Assembly (NCBI RefSeq): GCF_963576615.1
Contig: NC_088711.1
Span: forward strand, 7,310,869-7,374,868
Origin: Watersipora subatra
Taxonomy: Eukaryota > Bryozoa > Gymnolaemata > Cheilostomatida > Watersiporidae
DNA: 64,000 nucleotides
Direction: 5' to 3'
Every line of letters begins with the position of its first letter. The first letter of the stretch is position 1. Under the pieces are notes generated by a model that worked only from the letters and a program-made list of their open reading frames with translations, was not told where the DNA came from and ran no database searches. Shown here piece after piece: positions 49,120 to 64,000 of this stretch. Position numbers and translations under genes: made by a program.

Positions 49120-50222
49120 TGTTATCTTAACAAAAGACGTGGGACATGAGCTTATCAAGGGAATTCCCCCTGACTAGCACTATCATTGACCTGACAGAAT
49201 GTTCTAAAAAGAAATTTAGTTGGACCACCATTATTATAATAAAACTGACTTTTCTATTTCGTGATATTGGAGCTTTGGTGTTCTATACTAATTTACATAA
49301 GGATTCTCTGCAATGAATACTTGCACTGCGTAAGAGTGTCTCTGAATAGATATGACTGTCATCTATTAGACTGACTGGCAAATTTCCTACATAACTTCTT
49401 TTACCAACTATCACACAAAATTGTATAGATTTTGCAGAACCTTGCATATTTTTCAGATATATATACAAAACTTGAGATATTTCTAAAAGTTAACCACTAA
49501 TAATAATAGCACCTCTAATGACTGCAGTTTTTACCGGTGACCCACTCTGGCACAAAGCCAAGTCAATCAAAAGGACCTGTTCAAAGTCTATTGTCATGTC
49601 TATTTGATAAAGAACCACCTGCTGGCCTCTGCCATACAGTAAGTTAGACAAGCCTTGTCTGGTTAGACCATCCTAGCCTGTCTTGACAAACTGTTGTTTT
49701 TGCGGAGTTGTCCCCCGTCGAGCAGGCGAGCAACATGTTCAAGACAGGCTAAGACCATCCATGCTGATTAATTGATGACAATAACGCTATGGCAACTAGA
49801 AAATATACATATGCGTGTATATATATATACATGTATATATACTTTTCAATATAAAGAATTATCTATAGAGTTTAAAATCATTAATTATATTGACATATCT
49901 TGTAGTATTTTATAAAAAAATACATACATGTACAGTGAAATCTATATGGCAACTCTGGTAATTAACATCAAAAATGATAAATGTGAAAACTGTGAAATGC
50001 CATGTAAACAACGATAGCTCAACATAATCTAGCTGGGAGAATACGCTGCCAAACCAGCATATTATTATTTACTTTGTATCCAAAAAAACAAAAATGCAAA
50101 TATTACTGCATCTGTTACCATAAAATTAATAAAGAATGATTTGTAATGAAGTTGTGCACATAATAAGGTTTACAGTTGTTTCTTCTAAAAGCGTCAAAAT
50201 CGGTCAGAATCATAACTATGTT

Positions 50223-56373
<6,151 letters not shown>

Positions 56374-57872
56374 TCTCCATTGGGTAACGCTTGTGAAGGG
56401 CTGCGCACTGCCACTCGAACAGCCCTGATAGGGCTATAAATCAATACACCATTTGATAATCATGACTGCACCATGAACGTCAAGAGAAATAAAGCAACAA
56501 AGGCTATGCTCAAAGTCCATCCAAACCTGATCATGTGTCAAGTTGTGTACCTCATTGGACTATGCACTGATAAGCAGACGCTAGCAGCTTGTATACATCT
56601 ATACAAAGAAAGAACTGGCCAGATACAACAATGTCCTTGGCCCAGAATCACAAAAAAATATGAGAAGTCTACAAACAAACATGATTTACAAAACGGTGCT
56701 ATAGTAAACTTTTGCATACCAGGTGACAGTTTTGGCAAACTGCAAATCTTAGCCAGTCCTGTGTAAACATTGCTACAATTTACATACTAGAAAGGGAATG
56801 ATACCATACCTGTAAAGCAGTAGGTCTTTTCATCTGTAATATCAATAGCTATGTGACTACCACGCCCAAAGGACATTAGCAGTAATGTTAGGCAACACGA
56901 TGGTCAGTTTTTAACTATTAAAGGCAGTACACATCGATAACAAACCGCTATTCAATATTACATTGTTTGCGCGAATTAAAAGGCATCATAAAGATAAAAA
57001 CTGCCTCAACAAATAGCCTCACAAACTGTGCCCTCGAATCAGTACTATGAAAACTCATCACTGATGTATTATATGAATAGCTAATAACTCAAGGCGCATC
57101 GACGCACCAAATAGGTAAAGATCAAAAACATAAATTAAGCTTGTATCCGGCAAAATTAAGTTATACCCACCTTACCTACAATTTGAATATGTTTTACCAA
57201 CCATTATACCCGGTTGAAGGGTTTGGTGAACATTACTCTTTGGTAAGAGTGTTGGCGGCCCGAAGGCCAAAAAATTAAAGAAGCGGAAAGAAAAAAAATA
57301 CAGATGAAAAAAATTATAATCGAAGGCAATACAAGTATGACAAAAGCATTAATTGATGTAGCGAACAAACAAGTTCACTTGAACAAGGTAATAGGTTATG
57401 TACATGCACAGGCAACAATACAGCAGGATACGCCGAGCATCTGCTGGCACTTGCAAAATAAAAAAAAAGATTGTTAAGTATTATAGATGTAACACAAAAT
57501 CTTCTCTAGTTATGAAGTTATAGAATATGTATACTTTTCTCAGCAAAGTGCAACAGTTATGCGGAATAAAATTCCCTGTGAAACATAACTCACTATGTAT
57601 CAACAATATTGCCGATTGCACAAAAATCCTTAGAATGACCATTTGAGCACCAATGTGATCAATTGAGGGATGATCAATGCTCTAATCTGATTGGTGGTCA
57701 ATAGCCTAATAATGGTAATAGAATGAGCAAATGGTAGTTACAAGTCTGATACACTAAGTACATAATAGCTGATGCAAAAACATGAATATAGACCATGCCT
57801 AAATAATATCCGCGGATGACCCGCAAAATCTAGGCTGGAATGTGCCATCAATGCTCACTGGATTTGACAGGT

Positions 57873-58448
57873 TTAGCTTTGAACTTTCAACAATGTTTTG
57901 AGCTCAGTTGAAAATCGATCAGATAAAACTGGGGATGAGCTTGTCGAGGAACTAAAGTCGCTTTCCCAGCTTGATGAACTACTTGATTGCATCCAGTGAG
58001 TGGGTGGCTTCGGCAGAGACTTGGGCGAAGGAGCATCGTTAAACTTCGCACCCGCAAAAAGAGACTGGCTTACACCCATCGACTTCTCAGGTATAACAAC
58101 AGGTGAGCTCGACTTGAACTGATGCAATGGGGAAATAGACTTTGCTTTTGGCGTTGTTCGAACATTTTCTTTGGTCTTGTTCGGAGCTTGCGATCGCTTT
58201 TTATAATTGCGATTTGATATGTTCATACCCTCAGATGATAGGTTACGGGCAGGACTTTTAGCTTGCTAAAAACAAATAATTAGAAAAAAATAGCTCAATT
58301 CATTTATAAAAGTTAACTAAATGAATCTAAGCTTTAAAAATCACCATCAGCAACAACATCGTAGGCAAGAATACATTGCACTGACCTTTTTGCTGAAAGC
58401 ATGGATACCTCCAAACTGAAGCATCGGAGACTGATAACTCTGCTGCAT
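57873..58448 (-). CDS. PNRC2: PNRC-family proline-rich nuclear receptor coactivator
   Basis: Two exons on the minus strand, 58448-58386 and 58265-57873, join in phase 0 to give 151 residues (human PNRC2 has 139). The C-terminal half has the family signature FAGAKFNDAPSPKSLPKPPT followed by HWM. The chain ends ELKTLLKVQS, which holds an LxxLL nuclear receptor box (LKTLL). In vertebrates the SPxxLPKPP stretch binds the EVH1 domain of the decapping factor Dcp1a and SH3 domains, and PNRC2 links UPF1 to decapping in nonsense-mediated decay. Conservation of both motifs here argues for the same two partners, by inference. The N-terminal part (QAKSPARNLSSEG, basic, Ser-rich) is poorly conserved, as usual. 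PNRC1 versus PNRC2 cannot be separated in an invertebrate. It is transcribed away from the RNF38/44-like gene. Confidence 0.92.
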
Positions 58449-59319
58449 AATGTCAGTGCCTTTTATAGTGCCACAACAATTTAGCTTTCGTGTAGAGGGC
58501 TTACACATTAAAATGCAAGTAAGCTTCTTATAGCACAGATTTTGGCTGAAAATATAATATGGCATGCATTCTATAGGCTGTGTTGAACAGCAAATAATTA
58601 CCAACTTTAAAATATCTAATCCTATTCCAACATAATATAGACATAATACAAACAATTCTGAGAAAATATTGCATTAAATAAAGTAAATATTATGAATTGT
58701 GCAAAAAAGCTGTATGTTTCATGATATTAAGCGACATAGAAGTAGGACGACACAGTAGACATAGATAGATATATAACGTGTACTCATTTGTTTTCTACAC
58801 ACGTATATAGATATATACATGTGTAGAAAAGAAATGAACGCAAATACACAGTGTTACGGTCGACAAAATGTATAACTAACAGCTAATACATCACAATCAA
58901 GACTGAATATCAGTGGTAGAACTAGAGCAGCAACGTATTGTCAAAACTCAAAAAATTGGACTTCGCTCATGTCGTTTCTACTAAATTAACAACATATTAA
59001 AACACGTAATTTAACATAAAAAGAATAGGTAACTGATCCATATACAACTAGCAACCACAAAGGTATAACTTATACGCAATATTTATACCAGTTCACATTC
59101 AAACCAACAAATTTTGTTGTTGATATTTTACATAATAGGCAGTCAATTACCTTCTAACTGAATCAGTTGTTTAAGCAAAGTAAATAGTGCTTCGTACCAG
59201 ACGGAACGAACATATGATACAGTTAAAGATTGCTGGTATAGCACAAATAATAATAGTGTTTCTAGTAGCTAACGACTAGCTGTGGTCTTCTCTCTTCTTC
59301 GACTGTCAACAAACTATTT

Positions 59320-59420
59320 CTACTGGAGCCAATGACAGCGAACAATTACTTCTCTAGCCAATAAACGACAATTCACGTGATGTTTTCATTCTTATCGGAA
59401 ACACGAGTACGTCAATTGGA
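59320..59420. promoter_or_regulatory. Probable divergent promoter region
   Basis: Between the PNRC gene (minus) and the RNF38/44-like gene (plus). CCAAT motifs lie at 59329-59333 and 59358-59362, the palindromic E box TCACGTGA at 59373-59380, and a reverse CCAAT (ATTGG) at 59415-59419. These clustered motifs suit a shared, housekeeping-type bidirectional promoter, but no transcription start can be read from sequence. Confidence 0.4.
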
Positions 59421-59599
59421 TGTGCTATTTTAGGAAAGGTTCATGACATCATGAGCTCGCATAGCCTTCGCAGCTAAGACTTTTAACCTAATGAGAGTTA
59501 CTAAGAGAATCCGAACATAAGCACGCATAGTTAGAACACATAATATGCGCTAAGGCTGAGTAGCTTTTGCGATAGACAACTTCAGCGTTTTTGCTAACG

Positions 59600-59647
59600 G
59601 CCTTCTAGCTCCCATTGAGTGCGAGAAGCAAGTTTACGCTTGTCGAG
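59600..59647 (+). other. Possible 5' untranslated exon of RNF38/44-like gene
   Basis: A strong donor, GTCGAG|GTAAGAACG, follows at 59648. The matching acceptor may be TTTAG at 60062, just upstream of the first coding exon. The position, shortly downstream of the promoter motifs, fits a non-coding first exon. Confidence 0.4.
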
Positions 59648-60084
59648 GTAAGAACGTTTTTCGTCGAAGAATATGTTTGGACGCTTAGCTATTGAACTAA
59701 TACGTTAAAAAATTATTTTACTGTTTTTGAAAGCGTAAACTATTATGTTTAAAATGTAAATTATATGAGCGTAATTACACATTAATTTTGTTATTTGTCC
59801 TTTTATTTTTTACGATTGCAAAAACCAGTTATTTTTTGCCAACTTTTTGAATAACTCTGTCCTTATGTATGTGACATCGATTGGTAGTCTTTTAGTGTAT
59901 CTGGATTAAAATATTTCTTACCGAGGTAACTCTGTCAACAAATTAGGTTGAATAGATTAATCAGGTATAAGAACAGAAAATGATACTTCATGTACTATTA
60001 TACTGGCAACTGGAAATTATATATATTCTACTGTACGCAATGTGAATATTTGTATGGTTTAGCAACTCTCACAAGTAGCGAGAC

Positions 60085-63000
60085 ATGCCAGTAGCTACTG
60101 CTGATGAATTTGTTGGAAGTTCAGAAAAAAAGTCCCAGATGCCAACACGACAGAAAAAGAAACCTGCAACAATAAAAAGCAGTGCACCAGAAAGGGACGT
60201 CATGTATGGACCAACTTCATACCATCATACACACAGAGACAATACGCCTTCCGCCAGTTATCTACCTCGACACTCACCTCCCATCTTAAATCTTAGTCCA
60301 AACTTAAGCCCTCAGTCACGCACAAGCTCTTCATCACCCATATTTGATATGTTGGCGTCCAATCAACGACATACAGTTCAAGGTACGTTACTAAGCAAAG
60401 TGAACATATACGACTTGCAACATAGCGATCAATAGCTTTCATCCAAGTCTATCATTACTTGTGTGCACATTTACTATTTATTCATACAGATATCTGTAGT
60501 ACATGGACACATCTTACGCAAGACCTCGTTGACATGGTACATGAAGATAAGTCTGAGGTAAAGTATTTGCCTCTACCCTATTGCTTAGGGTTTTATTCTA
60601 AATGTATTGTTCAACTAGGGAGGGTTCAGTCACTATTAGGAAGCTGCCCAAATTTTATGGCTCACCAATTTATGACAAGAAAATATAAGAATAGTAATAT
60701 TTAACTGGAAGCAGTTTATTGCAAAATGTTTGTTAAAAAGTTAAAAGTGGTTGCATCGTACATTAGTTATCATCCTAACTGAAAATAGCCTCCGTTCTGC
60801 ATCAATGAAGGGTCAATTTTTAGTTAAGGTTTATTTGCCTATAAAATTGGTCTATATACAAATCTTATGTTGCTAGTGTTGAACCTTTTTATTTATTGCC
60901 TAGACCACTTATTATATGCATTTTATTAGCCAAGTGTACCAGTAGCCAAGAAGCGTAAAATGGTGGATGATGCCTCAGTCGTATCACAACTCAGCGATAC
61001 CAATCGGCCGAAGTCTTTGCGGCAGCGTCGCCCACGAGATAGTTTGGGTAGCTCACATTCTCGGCACATCTCCAGCAAGTATGTATTTCATGTTGTTTTG
61101 GATTTTGGCTAGCCGCGTTACTGAGGATCTTTATCAATAGTAATATATATCTTTGCGGTTTCAGCTCGAGTTCTGGGTTAAGGCATGCAAAAATGCCTAG
61201 TACAGCCCCAGAATCACTCTGCCACCCACAGCCAATGAGTCAGTCCAGTCAGATTCACCCAGCATATCAACCTGCTCCTATCTCATCCTTCGCCTACCCA
61301 CAGCACATTTTCCATTCTCCTGGTTCATTTCCCATAGATCTTAGCCGGGTGAGTTGTTCATATGTTTATTGCTGAGTGATGGGAAGGGTGATAAAGGGTG
61401 GCCTTGCTAAACGCATGAGCCAAAGTGTGTGTTATTTGTCTAATGACTAGTTCGATCCTTACATGTTGCTTAACTTGCCATTGGAACGGCATTATAACAT
61501 AACATCATTTGTGCCAAGTAACTATGCTGGAATCCTAGTAACGATTCGGCCTCAGGCTGCTGCCAGTATGGCTGACTCTATTGATTCTCGTAAGCTGTTG
61601 TTGCGCTCTCTCCCTCCCTTTCTCCCACCCAGCGAGCTCCGTCTATTCAAAAGCATAATAATAATTCATGGATATCTACAAGCCTGCCTTATGATTGGCT
61701 AGCTTTTCTTGATTGTAAGCCACAATCTGTGGAGGACTGCTATTGATACGAGCTAGTGATTCAGTGAGAGACTATGCTGAGCTAATCACTGAGACTCTAG
61801 CCAGCGTTAAATAGCAGTGTAATGAGCACTTTGCTACGCTATACTTGGTCTCCTTGCTTTTCGCTCTGAACTCTAGTAATATTACTTAGCCTTATATATC
61901 CAGTTCACTTAACATTCTTTCTGTCCTGCATCTCGCTTTCTCATACGCTGGGTCTCATTAAGTGTGCCAACTCGCTTCCTACTAATCCGTTGTCGCAGAC
62001 TCTTGCTTTGCCGTTCACCTTTGAACTGAAGCGAGTGAGAATGGCTGGGACAAGTGTTGCTGGTGGTTCCTCTCACGGATTTTCAAATAAGTGCAAATAC
62101 ACGACCTCCATAAACATACACCAATGTATATGAGAATCCGAAACCATTACGTGACAGAATTGCAAGATGTAAAACTCCTCGTTCACTTTTGTTGGCTATG
62201 AGATTATTACTTTCTCAATGCCTTACTGCAGAAAATCAACTATCATCAGCCAGCATGCGTGCACTAAGTACAGGCACCAGCAATGCTAATGTGCAACTCT
62301 TTACATAGTATGATCACATTATTGTAGTCCTCGACAACCCATGCGCCTTTAGCACCGTCTCAGCTTCAGGGCTGCATGGCGCCAGCTGTTGGAGCCACTC
62401 TCGAGAGAGGAGAAGTTCCCAGTTCACTCTCCTACTCACAGGAGTGCAACAGACCAGACATGTTCTCAACAAACCCGTATCAGAGGCATCCTTCACAGGT
62501 CAGTCCTGGCGAGCAGGTATCAGCATGGTCAAATTTTGCTGAAGATTTCAGACTCTAGAAATGGTACGGATGGATGTTTGCCAATATTCATCTCAGCACA
62601 CTCTATTGTTTTATTACACATATATTATACTTATTAGCCTGCAAGTGTGCGGTGTAATCATGTATTTTGTGAAATAACATTATCGAGTCATCCAAGTTGG
62701 TATTTCAAAGTTTCATATATTCACATACGCTGCACTCTCGCATCTTGCCTTATGGAAAGTTACAATTAGTTAATTTTTTATAGCCTTCAATGAATGGTCA
62801 ACACCCAGGTATACCTATGGCTCATCAGACACGCCTCTACGCTGGACACCAGCCTTCTTACTCCCAGCCTAGGATGGAGCTCGGTGCCTCTGCCCACCGC
62901 ATCCACCATCTTCAACAACAGTACCCTCGACTCATCAATCATATCCCTGAGATGGTTGGCACTGTAAGTGTTACATCTATTTGAAGCACAAAGGCTAGTG

Positions 63001-63899
63001 TGATCTGTTACTGACGAGGACTATGCTAGGCGAGGACTATGCTAGGCCTGTCTTACCGAGTCATACTCAACATTTGCTTTCCGTTCATTATTGCTGAATA
63101 TTAACCTCTATCGTTGCTGGTTTGTATATTCCTGACTCAGTCCTCTCTGTCACTCTATGTGATTAGTCTAATAATGGATGCCAGGCTTGCTCTCGTTAAT
63201 ATTCCCTCGATTAGCTGGGTGGCACACTAGACTGAGTACACTTTGTCCCTAATCAGTCACTGTTCTATCATTGAATAGGGCGTTTCATGTGGTGCTTCTA
63301 TGAAGTCTGTTTAACGCGGCTGAATGACTAGATTTGCGTGCTGGCCAGCTGGCCGTGTTATACAGCTGCTAACTAGTTGATCTAGTTGAAACTAACTGGA
63401 TGGTTAGATGCACGAAGGCGAGTTCTATCTAATAGTCACTCAGCCATAATCCATGCATTGCTTAACTGTAGCCAACCACTGAGAACCTTGCGCAAAGGGA
63501 CCTGTCTCAAGGTGTCACCTTGCATCCGCTTGCTAGACAATTTGACCAGAGGCTTGCCAAAAGACATTCCCTGAGGCATATACCACCGACGAGCAACAGC
63601 CCATACTTCAACAATCCCTCGTACTGTTCGAATCTCCTCTTTCAATTATGGTACGTCGCTGGTCTATTATTTCCCTTTTTATAAATGACTCTCGCTTGGC
63701 CTCGCCATTATGTGTCTCCTATTTGTTCTAGGAGTGTTATAGGCAGTCATGGTTCTGGCAGTCCCTACAGATTAGATTTACCTGAAGATATTCCTGATGT
63801 TGGAAACTATGAGGAGTTGTTGAACCTAGCTGAGAGACTGGGAGAGGCCAACCCGAAGGGCTTGAGCAAGCTGGAGATCGAGCATCTTTTATTGTATAA
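60085..63899 (+). CDS. RNF38: RNF38/RNF44-like E3 ubiquitin ligase, 5' part
   Basis: Seven coding exons on the plus strand: 60085-60382, 60943-61078, 61165-61348, 62328-62516, 62784-62963, 63472-63650 and 63732-63899. All phases agree and a stop precedes the first Met in frame. About 445 residues are present and the gene runs off the window. The N-terminal part is Ser, Pro and His rich, with basic patches (VAKKRKMVDD; RPKSLRQRRPRDS) that may act as nuclear signals. The middle is Pro, Gln and His rich, as in RNF38. The last exon has NYEELLNLAERLGEANPKGL then SKLEIEHL, the conserved block that precedes the RING-H2 domain in RNF38/RNF44. The C3H2C3 RING should begin in the next exon, outside the window. 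The protein is expected to transfer ubiquitin to substrates with an E2. Exon 4 has a second donor at 62498 that would drop six residues in frame. Confidence 0.92.
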
Positions 63900-64000
63900 G
63901 TAAGTGTTTTAGGCCTGAACTTTCTGTAGACCAGTCATGTATAGCTATGAGAAATGCTATGAAACAGGCACAAGGCAGGCTGCTGTTGGAACTCAAATGC

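Noticed and set aside
49283..49468. Upstream cGLR exon in the 61-codon minus frame
   Set aside because: No acceptable donor or phase link to exon 49119-49006 and no protein-like composition.

Overview
Organism and overall character. This is an AT-rich invertebrate nuclear window. Genes are split into short exons with GT-AG introns, there are no bacterial-type operons, and about half of the sequence is mobile elements, their relics and tandem repeats. The transposon types (Helitron, piggyBac, hAT, Tigger/pogo, Penelope, Ty3/Gypsy) and the gene set fit a marine invertebrate, possibly a lophotrochozoan. The species cannot be fixed from sequence alone.

Layout. Four host genes lie on the minus strand and one on the plus strand. 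(1) 6.3-16.4 kb, minus: a homologue of the spindle protein DLGAP5/HURP, incomplete at both ends, with three transposons in its introns. (2) 16.4-29 kb: transposon-rich, mainly a piggyBac relic with a hAT element inside it, piggyBac-type MITEs and Helitron ends. (3) 29.05-49.12 kb, minus: a complete eight-exon gene for a cGAS-like receptor (cGLR, Mab-21/cGAS nucleotidyltransferase). Every intron phase agrees and the model gives 455 residues. Its 12.3-kb third intron holds a Helitron inserted in a 44-bp minisatellite, a G-rich satellite and a decayed Ty3/Gypsy retrotransposon. (4) 50.2-56.4 kb, minus: a complete four-exon gene for a basic 311-residue protein I do not recognise; its last intron holds a Penelope-type relic and a long TA microsatellite. 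(5) 57.87-58.45 kb, minus: a two-exon PNRC-family gene. (6) 60.09 kb to the window end, plus: the first seven coding exons of an RNF38/RNF44-type E3 ubiquitin ligase, whose RING domain lies past the edge. Genes 5 and 6 are divergent, with CCAAT and CACGTG motifs between them.

What stands out. The cGLR is the most interesting gene. It keeps the G-S...D-x-D...D catalytic layout and the cGAS-like WRLS motif, lacks the zinc-thumb cysteines of vertebrate cGAS, and carries an N-terminal helical segment plus a coiled coil. The window is also rich in readable insertion histories. A Helitron sits between A and T of a minisatellite and seems to have run past its own terminator. A hAT element and a TA-target MITE each interrupt another element whose empty site survives elsewhere in the window. 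Several tandem arrays contain or touch splice sites of the host genes. The genes do not form one pathway: they cover mitosis, innate sensing, mRNA decay or nuclear receptor control, and ubiquitination.
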